This document shows positions 1 through 11,846 of a DNA stretch of 64,000 bases, piece by piece (positions within the stretch are counted from its first letter, which is position 1; every line of letters begins with the position of its first letter). The notes below the pieces were generated by a model, which did no database searches, was not told the DNA's origin, and worked only from the letters and a program-made list of their open reading frames with translations. Where the stretch lies: the NCBI GenBank assembly GCA_022695795.1, contig MU404117.1:186001-250000 (forward strand). Direction: 5' to 3'. Source of the DNA: Biscogniauxia marginata. Lineage: Eukaryota > Ascomycota > Sordariomycetes > Xylariales > Xylariaceae. Made by a program: the position numbers and the translations under genes.

Positions 1-1260
1 ATCATGCACACGTCGCACAGCTACGAGAGGTGGCTGAACGGATGATTTACTCGTGGCGATGACATTGCGGCTTACTCTGGGTCATACGGATGCGTATGGA
101 GTACATAGCGAACGGAGACTTTCGGCCAGCTCCTACGATCTCGTTTCCCTACACTACATGTAAATTACCTATCCAATTCGAAAAGATACGGAGGAGAATC
201 CGAAGGGGCCAGTTATCCTTCGCAGGGGAGAAGGGAATATGACACTATTAATTCATTATTCATTTTTATCATTTCATTTTATAATGCGTACAATCGATGC
301 AGGCTAGCCGTTGTAAACCGACGGGAGTTGCAGGTAACACACGATGTTGGGACGACTTTCAACTTGTGTTGAAGGGGGCACTACATACCTAGTTACATGT
401 ATGTCCCTTGTCTGCAAGGTCAGCTGGCAAGCCTTGGTCGGTGTAGGTATGTAATACGAAGACGTGCCCCCCGAATTCGGGAATAATACAGGTGGTGTCT
501 GTAGGGCGCTGCTAGGCCACATTATTATTAGGTGTTATAGACATTGCACATGCATTGAACATTGAACTACATACATATAGTTTACATACTTCACATAAGG
601 TTAGGCAGGTACGTAAACTATCTATTTCTCTCTTGGTGAGAAATAACTCAATTCCATTCAAAATCCGAAGTTAAAGGGCGTGTCCCTCACGTCCGATGAC
701 GCAAGAGATAAGATAAGGTCGCAAGTTAAGGTGGAGGTCGGTACCTACTAACGATACTGGATGTAAAGCATAATGGAAGGCAGAGATAGGTAGGTAGGTA
801 TGTAGGTAGAGAAGTACATAGAGAGGTACGTACAGTACAGGCGCTAAGGTTAACAGTTTAGGTAAATCAAGTGATGTTGGATTGCGGCTCATACGCTGGC
901 TGCAAAGCTACTTTAGGGACCCCACCCCACTATCTGACGTAGCTCTGTTCCATAACCCTCGCATCATCAGACATCACCTGAGTGCCACCGAATTCCTAGC
1001 CTCGCTAGGTGCCAGTTTACCCGTCGTCCATGTCGTCCAGCTGAGCGATCTGGCATAATGTCTCGATCGCCATCCACGTCTATTTGATACCCCGACCCCA
1101 TCCTCTCCACTCCTCGCGCGCCAAACTCGGTAACATTCCCCACATACATCCGCCAACCAACGGCCAAAGTTTCTACACAACCTGACGACCTACCAAGCCC
1201 TATCAGCAAACTCCCTTCCCCTAAAAACGTCCAGCTACCCTCGTCGTAGCTGTCCCTAGC
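1..1260. other. Intergenic region, no gene seen
   Basis: No reading frame here resembles a protein. The stretch holds GGTA-type tetranucleotide runs (about 786-812) and ordinary mixed-composition sequence. The last 200 bases, rich in C and short pyrimidine runs, are the likely promoter and 5' leader of the gene that starts at 1261. Confidence 0.5.
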
Positions 1261-2501
1261 ATGGCTCCTGATCTCAACTCACTCCCGCCGTCATCCCCTG
1301 CCACTGGACACCCTCGCATCATGACCACTTCCAACAACAATGGAGACGCCCTGCGTGGAGAGTCCCCCTCGCCCTCTCCTCGCTCGGCATCCATCTCCCT
1401 GCAGGCTGCCGCTACCATGAATGCTGGTCTGCAACATGAACCAACACGACGTACGGTGTCCACACTCCGAACTGAACACCGGTTTCTTGGCGTATACTGA
1501 CATCACTCCTCACACAGGCTCCTCGAGCAGCTCTCTATCCCGAAATCGACAGTCACCACAGACCGGACGACGACGATCCGCAGTCCTGATGAACTTGCAG
1601 CTCAACGACCCCTCCGTCCCCGGCCCCGGCGAGATGGTTGCAGAGGGAGGGCCCAGCAGCCACAGGACCATCAGCCCGCAGCCTCTGTCTACATCTCCCC
1701 TGTTGTCTGGCGGCGATCCTCACCACAACCGGGCGCCAAGCTTGGGTGAACTTCATCAGGAGCTTGAAGCCGAGCAGGAAGCACAAGTGGTTCGTCGACA
1801 CGTGTAAGAGAAGTCATACCGACGAGCTAATGAAATATACGTGGGCAGAACCGACTTCTACAGATGATCCGGCAGCAGCAATTGCAGCTACAACAGCTCC
1901 AGGCAGCTCAGGGCCAACCACAAAGCAGTGTTGCTGCTGAAGACCCGACCCCTACATCAGAGCGATCCAGTCTCGTCACCCCCTCGACCGTGGGGGTGCC
2001 GCCGTCCCTCCCTACGCCTTCGACTTCAACTCCTCGATCGCCAGGTATATCATCTCATCCTCGGTCTTCCTTCGATTTTGCTCGTGACGCCCTCCACCGC
2101 AGATCCAGGACACCCAGTCGAGGTGCCTCATCCCCAAGGATGAGATCAACTTCGATTAGTGGTGAGGGCGAGCCCCACCTTTCGGGAGTTCGTGACGAGA
2201 GCGCCTACTATCAGGCCGAGACACAGTCTCTTGTTCGCGAGAACCAGATGTTGCGCCACAGGATCCGAGAGCTTGGTAGGTCTTCTTGCCGCATGCTGAC
2301 AAAAACCGGTACGGCACTAACGCACTTACAGAGCGTCAGCTTAGTGAGGTGCATGCTAATGCATTGGTGACGCGAGAACCGGTGCATCATTCACAATTGA
2401 ACCACTCGACTTCTGTGTCTGAGGAAGAGGGAGCTGCAACAGCTTCCACCAGGGTCTCGCAGGCTGTAGCAACCGCCACGGGAATTGCGAAAGACGAATA
2501 G
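1261..2501 (+). CDS. Conserved fungal protein, Ser/Pro/Gln-rich with coiled-coil segments
   Basis: Proposed exons are 1261-1450, 1518-1789, 1849-2275 and 2332-2501, giving 352 residues. The first intron has a CTGAC branch point and ends at CACACAG. I chose the second intron so that the acidic helix ending EAQV joins NRLLQMIRQQQ in frame; the alternative acceptor 15 bases downstream loses NRLLQ. The third intron joins RIREL to ERQLSE, keeping a second helix intact. The protein starts with a Ser/Pro-rich region (MAPDLNSLPPSSPATG), has a Gln-rich helix (QQQLQLQQLQ) near the middle, a long Ser/Thr/Pro linker, a heptad-like region with LVRENQMLRHRIREL, and an acidic tail. It looks like a cytosolic or nuclear adaptor conserved in Pezizomycotina. 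I do not recognise a function. The second donor is weak (GTTCGT), so that junction is the least certain. Confidence 0.75.
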
Positions 2502-4092
2502 AATGAATGTATCGGTTTGCAATTTGAAGAACGGCGAAGGACTTTCCGGGGCGTTTGGTATTACTACTCACTCGGTTTATGGACATGGTTTTCTTTTTCG
2601 TTATCTTCCCCCTCCGGTCGGTCAGCTTGGCGTTAGCGGATCGGTCACGCAGAACGGCACATAAGATGCTTCATCCTGATTCGGGTGGAATATGGGTTAC
2701 TATCATATTCTCTTTCGTTACACTTCCCGACACAAATAGCCCCTAGCTCTGATGCCGTCTGACATCGAAAGTTGCTGGTTGGTCACTTCCTAGTCCAGAG
2801 CTCTAGATGGTTTACACGGCTTTATTGGCCTACTCAGCTCGCCTACCAGCTTCATCCTTACAGTCACAAATTTTTTTTATTTTTTTTTTTTGGTTCAGTG
2901 ATATCTTGTAGTAAAGTTAACACGGGAATGGTTACGCACACGAGGGATGGAATAGCTGCGCTCGCGTCGTTTTAAACAGCAAAACAATGTATTTTTCGTT
3001 CGGATGGCGTCGGATTAGGTTTTGATCGCGGTAGTAAGGAAAATGCACACAATAGAATACAAGGGTCTTTTATTCTTTTTCTTTCTTTTCTTTCCTTTTC
3101 TTTCTTGAGGTCGACTGAGCGAGTTGTGAGCAGGAAAAGACGTCATGGCGCTTGGGTCACACAGAAGATGTATCCTGGCTGACTACCTAGTGACTACCTA
3201 CCTACCTACCTAAGGTATTGTTACTGTGTATAATTATTATTCGTGTAGGATTTCTGGTAGTTGTCAAAAAACAATACAGGATGTGGCGAGTACTACATAT
3301 ATGCGGGTGTGTGTGTTCTGGTCGATCGGTGATCTCTCATGCTGTTTTGGAGTTGATACTAGATATATATATGGGCATATACCTACCTACCTAGGTATAT
3401 ACATGTATGTCTGATATTAGGTAATTTTTAATGTCTTCGATATACGCCGGTACTTATTGGGAAATGTACATATAAACCAACCACTTAAATGGTTCAAACC
3501 TTTACTGGAGTTAAGTTCGACTTACAAGACAGGGGGGGTACCTTAATAGAGGTCCAGCTTGAACTGTAACCCGGCCGTCAAGGTTTCTTCGGCTCCTTGA
3601 TCAGGTGGTTAGATTGACGTCGTCACGTGATGGTATCTGTGTTTTCCTGTTTCCTTTTCAACATATTTAAATCATGAGGTTGAAACAAAAAAAGGTTCGC
3701 CGGCAAACCTTCAATTCCCATAATTTTAGCACATCCCGGGCTTCTTTAGTATCTTTTGGCATTTAAACTCAGTAGGAAGGAGTGGGGCCGGGCCGGGAGT
3801 TAAACTCATTACATCCACAATATGACGAATCGCAGTTACTACTTACTAGTCGCCCACAACATCAAGTGAAATATCTCAAACGAAAGCCACTGACGATATC
3901 TGACCGGGACAGACAGATATACTATCTAGCTACCTGGTATTGCTCATTCTGTTAGGTACTCTCACATACCCAAGCGATTAATAAGGTGCCGGGTTCCCGA
4001 TACAAAAAAAGGCCGGAGAGGCTTTGCCGATTCTCGGCGTAGGTTGCTGCGACGCCAATTCATTTTGCCCCGTCTCTCTGGCAGGAGGAGCC
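2502..4092. other. Intergenic region
   Basis: No gene seen. It contains pyrimidine/purine runs (T-rich near 2871-2891, TTTCTTTTC repeats near 3067-3104) and repeated ACCTACCTACC / CCTAGGTA motifs (3196-3213, 3381-3402). The final part is the promoter of the dehydrogenase gene. Confidence 0.5.
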
Positions 4093-5755
4093 ATGAGATT
4101 GAACTTATTCGCGGCGACGAAGCGGCAATGTGTCTCCCTCCTCATTCCCTCGTGTAACGCCGGGGGACAACAACTATGTCCTGCTCGCCGGTCGTTCTCG
4201 AGCACGGCGCCGGCTAGGGCTGATTTCACTCACATCGTAAGTATTTGTTTTAATTCTTTATATGTGCATTTCTCTTGCTCATTGTTCAGTAAATAGAGGT
4301 TGCCAAAATATCAAGTCTTTGCTTCTCGTCATAGTCCTGGTGGCCCTTTATCGATAGTTTACGGATCTCTCACTCACTCACCCTTATGCCCATTCATTTA
4401 TCTATTCTTGTATAAGCAATGCCCCTGGTCCTCTCTTAACTCTCTCTCTCTCTCTCTCGTATATATACACCGTTCTTCACATCTCCGACCCGTAACCTCC
4501 CTAACCCGACCTACCTACCTACTAACCTCCTTTTCCTTATCCCTACCCGTAGGTGATAGGCGCCGGCGTAATCGGCCTGGCCACGGCGCGCGCCCTCGCC
4601 CTCGCCCGCCCCGAATCCAGCACCCTGCTTCTGGAGCGGCACGCGCAGCCCGGCACCGAGACGTCCTCGCGCAACAGCGAGGTCATCCACGGGGGCCTGT
4701 ACTACGGCGCGGGCACGCTAAAGACGCGCCTCTGCGTCGCCGGCAAGGAGGCCCTGTACGCGTTCTGCGCGCGCCACGGCGTCGGCCACGCGCGCACGGG
4801 CAAGTGGATCGTCGCGCAGGACGACGACGCCGAGCGCGCCGCGCTCGACGCCCTGCACGCCTTCTGCCGCGACGAGGTCGGCGTCCCGACGCGCCTCGTC
4901 GGGAGCGAGGAGGCCCGGCGCCGCGAGCCCGACGTGCGCGCCGCCGCGGTCCTCGAGAGCCCGACGACGGGCATCGTCGACTCGCACGGGCTCATGGTCG
5001 CGCTGCGGGGCCACTTCGAGGAGGCGGGCGGCACGACGGCGCTGCGCGCGCGCGTCGTCGGCGTGGAAGCGCTCCGGGGTTCCTCGGGGGTCCCGGGGAG
5101 CGCCGGGTGGAGCGTCAGCGTGCGGTCCGGCGACGGCGACGACAACAACGGCGGGGCGACGACGACGACGGGTGAGACCTCGCGCGTGACGGCCGAGACG
5201 ATAATCAACAGCGCGGGGCTCGGCGCGGCCGACGTCCACAACATGATCGCCCCCGCCGGCCGGCAGGCCAAGCTCTACTACGCCAAGGGCAACTACTTCA
5301 GCTACGCGGCCTCGCGCCCGCGCGTCTCCCGCCTCGTGTACCCGGTCACGCCGCCCGGCGCCGGCGGCCTCGGCACGCACCTCACGCTCGACCTCGCGGG
5401 GCGCGCGCGCTTCGGCCCCGACGTCGAGTGGGTCGACTCCCCCGACGACCTGGACGTCAGCGGCGCGGCCGGCGGCCGGCTCCCGCGCGCGCTGGCCGAG
5501 ATACGCAGGTACCTGCCCGGCGTCGACGGGGCGGCGCTGGCACCCGACTACGCCGGTGTGCGGCCCAAGCTCGCGCCCGCCGGCGCCGTCGGCGCGGGCA
5601 AGGGGTTCGTCGACTTTTACGTCCGCCGCGAGGACGGCTTCGAGGGCTGGGTCAGCATGCTCGGGATGGAGAGCCCCGGGCTCACGAGCTGCCTCGCCAT
5701 CGGGGATTACGTGGTGGATCTGCTGTATGGGAGTCAGAGTCGGAGTCCGGGGTGA
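4093..5755 (+). CDS. L2HGDH: L-2-hydroxyglutarate dehydrogenase-like FAD oxidoreductase, mitochondrial
   Basis: Exons 4093-4236 and 4553-5755 give 448 residues. By family, the enzyme oxidises L-2-hydroxyglutarate to 2-oxoglutarate using FAD, a metabolite-repair step in mitochondria. Exon 1 encodes a basic, Ser/Arg-rich leader (MRLNLFAATKRQ...RRSFSSTAPARA) typical of mitochondrial targeting, then FTHI. The 316-base intron (GTAAGT...CGTAG) falls just before VIGAGVIGLATARAL, the dinucleotide-binding GxGxxG motif. SSRNSEVIHGGLYY is the family's FAD-binding signature and NSAGLGA lies in the second half of the FAD fold. The C-terminus has GMESPGLTS, also typical. Third codon positions are almost all G or C, far more than in neighbouring Hsp70 or PPR genes. 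An Asp/Asn/Gly/Thr low-complexity insert (GDGDDNNGGATTTTG) interrupts the middle. Another DAO-superfamily oxidase is possible but less likely. Confidence 0.88.
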
Positions 5756-6889
5756 GAGATGGGGAAACTTTTTTTTTCTTGAATTTTGAATTTTTGAATC
5801 TTGAAGTTTGATTCCGGAGAGTATAGGTACCTAAGTTGGGAGGTTAAAGTCAAAAAGGGGGGTAGGCTTGTGATGGTAGATATGGTGAGCGGACTAGACG
5901 GAACTGGAATTGGAACGACGTAAATTAAATAAAGGGATGGGGATTTATACCTACATAGAACAAATACCTTGCGCGAGTAACGTACTTTTATCTCACATGA
6001 ACAACTAAGAAAATTTGGCTTGGCTAGATACATATATACATATGTACTTAAGACATACATACAGACCTGGGGAGATGCGAGCACGGGAAAATATATATAC
6101 ATACATTATGAATGAATGCATTTTACTAACCTAGGTTAGACCACTTATCTCTCTTGTTTAAGTCCTAAAAAAAATAGGATCTACTACATATACCTCATCT
6201 GACTTGAGTCACGCATTTCCTTCTCGACAAGAGAAAAAAGGGTCAAGGCCCATCAATACACCGATGGGGGAAAAAAAAAGAATAGTAGTACTACTGCTTC
6301 TCGGGGGAGATGTGATCACATCTACACGGTATACACACGGCTCAGAGCACGGAAGAGAAGGGAAGCGTATAGCTAGCTCCAAGGTGTAAGAATACATATA
6401 TATATTTATATACGAGTGTGTGTATTTATGTGTATAAGCATGTATGCGCATTTTGCAATACCGTTCATTGATTCCTCCCGTCTCCATTCACGCACTACTC
6501 AAATAGGGAGAAGAGGTTACCTACTTTCCCTCACCAAAAAAACGCCTGCATCAAAACCCCCCCCGAAAAAACAAAAAACAAAAGGGATCAATAACTTTTT
6601 GTTTGATGGAATCGGAACATACAATTCAACGGCCAAAAAAAAAAAGTATCATGCATACCCGCAATTTAGAGTCTGCATGAGTTATCGACCATCGGAAAAG
6701 AAAAAAGTAACCTATTGGCCAATCCCCTCCTCCTCCCCCTTCCCCCCCTTTTAAAAAAAAAAGGAATACCAAACGCGCCGCCTCAACCGTATGCAGATAT
6801 ATTTACACATACTCCGAACACCACCCAATTTCCCGAACCGATTAGCGCAAACAGAAGAGGGAAAACAATACAGCTCGCAGAGACGGGTA
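5756..6889. other. Intergenic region between convergent genes
   Basis: This lies between the 3' ends of the dehydrogenase (+) and the DUF2415 gene (-). It is AT-rich with A and T homopolymers (for example near 5768, 6272, 6634 and 6752), as expected of 3' UTRs and terminators. No coding signal is seen. Confidence 0.5.
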
Positions 6890-9278
6890 TTAGCGAAGGG
6901 TGATATCCGGGAAGATCTTCCTGCCCTGAAGATTGATACGAAACTCGTATATACCATCTTCGGCGGCGACGTACCTAAAAAGCGGATGTCAGTCCCATGC
7001 CAAACGCTGCGTCTCCGGAATTTTTATCGGGGTATGTCACTCACAACGTTCGCCCGTCCTCGCTCCAGGTCAGACCGGCAGTATCGTCAGAGTGTTGCTG
7101 ATGCTCACGGCTACCTACCCTGCTACCGTACATACGACGGAAGCCGGATATCGTGTCGTCGTTCCAGACGTCATTGATGACCGGGATGGCGCGACGGATT
7201 CGGCTGGATTCAGTGCGAGGAGGGTCGTGAAGCCCGCCGCCGTCCCCGCCACTTATGGTGTATAGGGCTTCAAGGTCGGTCCACCCGGATGGAAGCCGCC
7301 CTCCTAACCATGGATTAGGAGAATCTCGCGTGGTGCTCGAGCTCTCGTTGTTGTTTAGACCTTGCGCTCTGTTCATGATCTGTGCAAAGTTATCAACATT
7401 CTGCGTCAATGCCTGCATGATAGAACTCCTCCTCCGTGGCGTAGGAGCCCGCCTCTCACGGTCTTGTTCGGGGGGCGTCTGGGTAGTCGCTGAGCGATGA
7501 TTCTCGCGGCTGTCGCGGTTTCGTTCACGCTCAATAATCCTTGTCAGTGTATCACGCTGCCTATCTGTCAGATGCTGGAGTCTAGAGTATAACCGCTGCT
7601 CCAGCCACGGTGTGGCGCGAGCGCCCCGTCGGGAACTTACACGCTCAGCCCAGACCGACGATCTCCACGCGGCGCTCCTCGCAGTCTGTTGCTCGCGCTG
7701 CTCTCTCTGCTCTCTCTGCTCTCTCTGCTCTCGTGCCTCCCGACGCCGGCGCTCGCTCTGCACGGCGTCCAGTATTGCTGTCTCCTCTGGGGTGAACGGA
7801 GGGTTGATCCTTGACGTCTCGGCTGCTTCGGGATTGGGCAGCGGCCGGCCCGAGCTAGACTGACTCAGAAGGCTAGGCAAAGAGGATGCGCTCGCGGTAT
7901 TACGGTCGCTGCGAGGATCGAGTAGGCGTGGGTCAATTGTGCTCCGGTCATTTAGAGAAATATGTTCAAAGCCTTCGTGATCATCAATGGAGATGATTTG
8001 TCGCTGCGTAAAGTTGGTTCGTGCATCTGCGATACCGACTCGTCCCCGGTGCTCTGTCCAGGCCAGGAGGTCGTACGGCCCCGGAGAGAAGGCCATGTCC
8101 CTGACAGCGCCATTATCCCCCGGTGCCCGGGCGGAGTTGAAGTAGGTAATCAAAGGATCCGTGTTTGGATCGGCAAGGGCGGCTACGTCGAATATCGAGA
8201 TATTACCATACTGCGTACCTACTGCCAAGTACCTCCCCGAAGGAGAGAAGCAGGCAGCAAAGCTCCCTCGGCAATCCGTGGTGTCTCTATTCAACTGGCC
8301 CTTCAGTCGTATTCTTGGTAGCGGGACCCAATCGACATACTCTCCTCTCGTCCCCTTGGAAAGTGGGCGCCACATGTGCACATAAAGGAAAGGATCATCG
8401 CAGATGGCGACGATGAGAGCTCCATCCGGGGAGATGACGGCACGGTTGACACAGTCGGGATACTCGATTTCGTCTATAGCCTCGCCGTCTCCAAGATGGA
8501 CGATGGTCACAGCCTTGTCGTTGTTCGCGAGAACCGCGACCGGGAAGGAATACTGGCCGGGCCTGGGCGCATCGGAGGACGGTTTAGGGGGTGCCCATAT
8601 GGTGATACAATTAACGCGCTCGTGGCCGAACTTGCGGTTAAATGCAGACCATGTCTTATTTGAACCGTTGATTCGTTCCACGATGCTGAGCATGTCCCGG
8701 TGGAGCTGGGACATGGATGCTTCAGCTAGGTTGGAGGACTCGAGCGAGTTGGCGGTAGAGCGGAAGTCATGGGCGAGGTTGCCGTCCGAGGCGTCGTGCT
8801 GGGCGCCGTCGTGGATGATAGCAAACTCGCCGTTCTCGCCACCGCAGCAGATGTATCCGGCCCTAGCAACCAGACACCTAGGGTGGAAGGTAATGACCTT
8901 GATAGTCTCGCATTCGAGGGTGGTGGTATTGAGTCGCGTGATATGGGTGTTGTTGACGCCGGAGGGAAAGTAGACGATGTCCTGGCGCTCGGCGCTGATT
9001 AGAGAGCGAAGCTGCCAATGGCTAGAGAGGCAGAGATCAGTAAACCGAGATCATCTATCTGCATAGACATGGTTTGGAACATCAAGACTGACATGGGGGA
9101 GACGGTGGTGCGGTAATGCTTGCGACCCTGCTTGAGAAGCAGGTTTTCAGTTGGCCAGAGACTAGAAAGATACGTAGTGCATATTCAAGTCAGCAAGGAT
9201 CCTCTCTCTATCCGATGATGCTTCTCGGCTTCTCGGCGCGCAGGAGGAACGTTACCTGGCCTCCTCGTCGACAGCCAT
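6890..9278 (-). CDS. DUF2415 / WD40-like repeat protein
   Basis: Four exons on the minus strand (9278-9256, 9161-9093, 9021-7045, 6974-6890) give 717 residues starting MAVDEEASLWPTENLLL. The short first exon joins the second through a split Ser codon, and the second joins the third at VSPI/HWQLRSLIS, a conserved start of the beta-propeller part. The propeller contains NNTHITRLNTTTLECETIKV, FHPRCLVARAGYICCGGENG, CFSPSGRYLAVGTQYGNISIFD and DMAFSPGPYDLLAWTEH, all WD-like blades. A charged, Arg/Glu/Gln-rich low-complexity region (repeated REQ) follows. The extreme C-terminus, GLTWSEDGRTL/YVAAEDGIYEF, is the DUF2415 motif, split by the last 70-base intron. Family members are fungal proteins of unknown function. 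The intron joins all keep frame, which makes this model strong. Confidence 0.88.
7689..7732 (-). repeat. Nine-base tandem repeat coding REQ
   Basis: The 9-base unit TGCTCTCTC is repeated about four times and encodes (REQ)n in the charged linker of the DUF2415 protein. It is in frame, so copy-number changes would only alter linker length. Confidence 0.8.
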
Positions 9279-11052
9279 AATGCCAAGGGCAGATCTCACG
9301 AGGGCAGCAAGAGATCATCAAGTCGCATTAGTCATGTACGCGCACGCGACGGGTAGAAGGAATCGTAAGGCGAGCTGGTTAGTGTTCGTGGGGATAGGTG
9401 GTGGGAGGGAATTGTCGGGATTGCGTATTGGGTAGGGCTGACGGGGATGGTTGCTAGTTGAGGAATGTAGCGAGGACGCTCTCGGGCACGCGGGTAGGTC
9501 GACGGGTAGGTCGAGGTTTGGCTCGTGCAGGGCCAGTTGATGGCGGCGGACTTATTTAGGTAGAAATGGCAGGTTGGAGTAAGGAGTGAATGGTGTTGTT
9601 GGTGGAAGTTGAACAATGATGAAGAACGAAAGGGCTGGTTATTATGACTACAGGATCGATAGGTCAAAGAGACTTGCAAAAAGAGGTAGGTTTCTGGGCC
9701 TGGACCGGGGGTGGCTATCATCAATCAGATGACGTTCAGCATTGGGTCGGCAGCATTGGGTCGGTCGCATTGCCTTGTTAGAAAACCGTCTAACAGCCGC
9801 ACGACCTATCTTTTTGTACAAGACGACTAAGGTATATACATGTAACTTACATTACATTTTGGGAGTTTACTTTTATTTTTGATTATTATAATCATTAAAT
9901 ATTAAAAGAGAAAAAAAGAAAAAGAAAGGAAGAGCATTTTATATTAAATTGTATTAACTACTTAATTAAATATATATTTACCTATATATACTTTAAATAT
10001 TAATAAAGTTAACAAGGTCTTGAAAAGCAAGGTACAAACTTGTTATTAAGTAGGTATCCTCTTTATAATAGACCTTCCCAATGCGACTCTGCGTGCTCAA
10101 TGGGGAATGCTGATTACCTGAGCAGGAAGTGCGGAACGGAAGCATGCTTGGGATACCTGCATATTCGGTAAAAAGTATTGTTCCAAGGTTTATTTTTAAG
10201 ACATGGGAACTAGTGGACCTCATACTATGAGTTCATGTGGGTACTACCTATGCAACGGAATTCACTCGGACATCGTTTTAATTGTGCCAGGTACCTAGTA
10301 TGTATAGCATTAGTCAGTCAATTGTCAATTAACCCCTCCTCCTAGTAGCTAACTACATGTCTTGTATATATAACCCATATCTTCCAGAGTTGAATATGTA
10401 TTTACCAAGTAGGATGGCATGGATAAACAAACACTGTAGCTTTTCCCTTTGTCCTTTCATGTGAATTTACCCAGTAAAACTACAAAATGAGCAGGTAACA
10501 TATATATGTGTTATCAATTACTCTATAGCTACCTCCTATATATCTACGTTTACACCTAGTGGTCAATTCCTATATAGTAAAAAAAAAAGAAGTGCTTTGT
10601 CCAGACATACAAGTGAACATGTGCACTCGGTGCGTTAATGCTACTTCCATACCTAATTGCAAGTCTGAGGTCGGTGCACGTCACTAGGTTATCTCCCTAG
10701 CTTATCTGCCACCCGGTTAACCTCGATTGAGGAACTGCGGGACATGTGGGGTCCCTTGCCGGTCAGTTTTTTCCTCAAATTTTCAAGCCGATTTGCTATT
10801 GGTCCCCCACTTATTCTGCCGACTTAGACCGCCCCGAGGGAAGCTCTCAGAATTCTTCTATGCCCTTGAAATACTCGCAGAGATTTTAAAGCAGCCTTTT
10901 TTTTTGCCATCGTCACCAATAATATTTTTTTCTTCCTCTTCCCCGAAAATCACAGACTTGTACATTAAACCTCTGCCTCTCTCTTCGCATCCTTCTTGCC
11001 ATCTACATCCTTTCCTCCCTCTCCGCATTGATACAGTCAAGCCATTTTCACC
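9279..11052. other. Divergent promoter region of the DUF2415 and Hsp70 genes
   Basis: No gene is supported. A 130-residue open frame at 9332-9724 on the minus strand is Pro/Ser/Thr-biased and lies in the probable 5' leader of the DUF2415 gene. The centre (about 9860-10010) is very AT-rich with A/T homopolymers. Confidence 0.5.
10972..11052 (+). promoter_or_regulatory. CT-rich leader upstream of mitochondrial Hsp70
   Basis: A pyrimidine-dominated stretch (CTCTGCCTCTCTCTTCGC and following) ends about 20 bases before the ATG, in a CACCATG context. Such CT tracts are common around transcription starts of highly expressed fungal genes. I looked for clean heat-shock elements (alternating GAA/TTC) just upstream and found none that fit. 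Confidence 0.45.
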
Positions 11053-11811
11053 ATGTTGGCTTCGCGCTTCTCCAGAGCTGTAAGTCCCCTCTTTGCGCAT
11101 GCGGCACGAATTCTCTCACGCCGATCCAGCGCTGACCACAATTCACGCTTGACAGCTTCCTCGAGCGGCTGCCACAGTGCCCCGATGGGCAGCACCCATG
11201 CGGAAACCTCTAGGGACTAGTTTCGCTCGGTATGAGTCGACAGAGGGCAAGGTCCAGGGTGCCGTCATTGGTATCGATCTGGGTAGGTTGTCAATCACGA
11301 GTGCTTTAGTCGCTTTGGTCTGTTCTCCGTGCTAATACTCTTTATCATAGGTACGACAAACTCTGCCGTCGCTATTATGGAAGGCAAGGTACCTAGAATC
11401 ATTGAGAACTCAGAAGGTAAGAAATCGCATTGTTGTCATGGTTGCGTGAGAACATCAAGCTAATGAGTTCCAGGTGCCCGAACTACACCGTCCGTTGTCG
11501 CTTTCGCCCAGGATGGCGAGCGACTAGTCGGTGTCGCTGCCAAGCGACAGGCTGTCGTTAACCCGGAGAACACTCTGTTTGCCACAAAGCGATTGATTGG
11601 ACGAAAGTTCAAGGATCCAGAGGTTCAGCGTGACATTAAAGAGGTCCCCTACAAGATCATACAACACAGCAATGGAGATGCCTGGGTAGAGGCTCGCGGC
11701 CAGAAATACTCTCCCTCGCAGATTGGTGGTTTCGTTCTCAACAAGATGAAGGAGACTGCTGAGTCCTACCTCAGCAAGCCAGTCAAGAACGCCGTCGTCA
11801 CTGTCCCGGCT

Positions 11812-11846
<35 letters not shown>

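Noticed and set aside
4237..4552. Second twin intron, in the dehydrogenase gene
   Set aside because: TTCAG followed by TAAAT hinted at a nested donor, but the base before the first donor is C, so removing an inner intron would not create a GT donor. A single 316-base intron suffices.
4300..5175. 291-residue plus-strand frame overlapping the dehydrogenase
   Set aside because: It is an Arg/Pro-rich out-of-frame shadow of a gene with very high GC at third positions; the FAD motifs are in the other frame.
4718..5380. Long minus-strand frames opposite the dehydrogenase
   Set aside because: Antisense frames stay open because of the GC-rich codons; no family resemblance.
9332..9724. 130-residue minus-strand open frame upstream of the DUF2415 gene
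   Set aside because: Composition is Pro/Ser/Thr-biased without motifs, and it sits in the probable 5' leader of the DUF2415 gene whose start is well supported at 9278.
10840..10880. Heat-shock element upstream of the Hsp70 gene
   Set aside because: AGAATTCTTCT looked promising, but GAA and TTC are not spaced by two bases as a real element requires.
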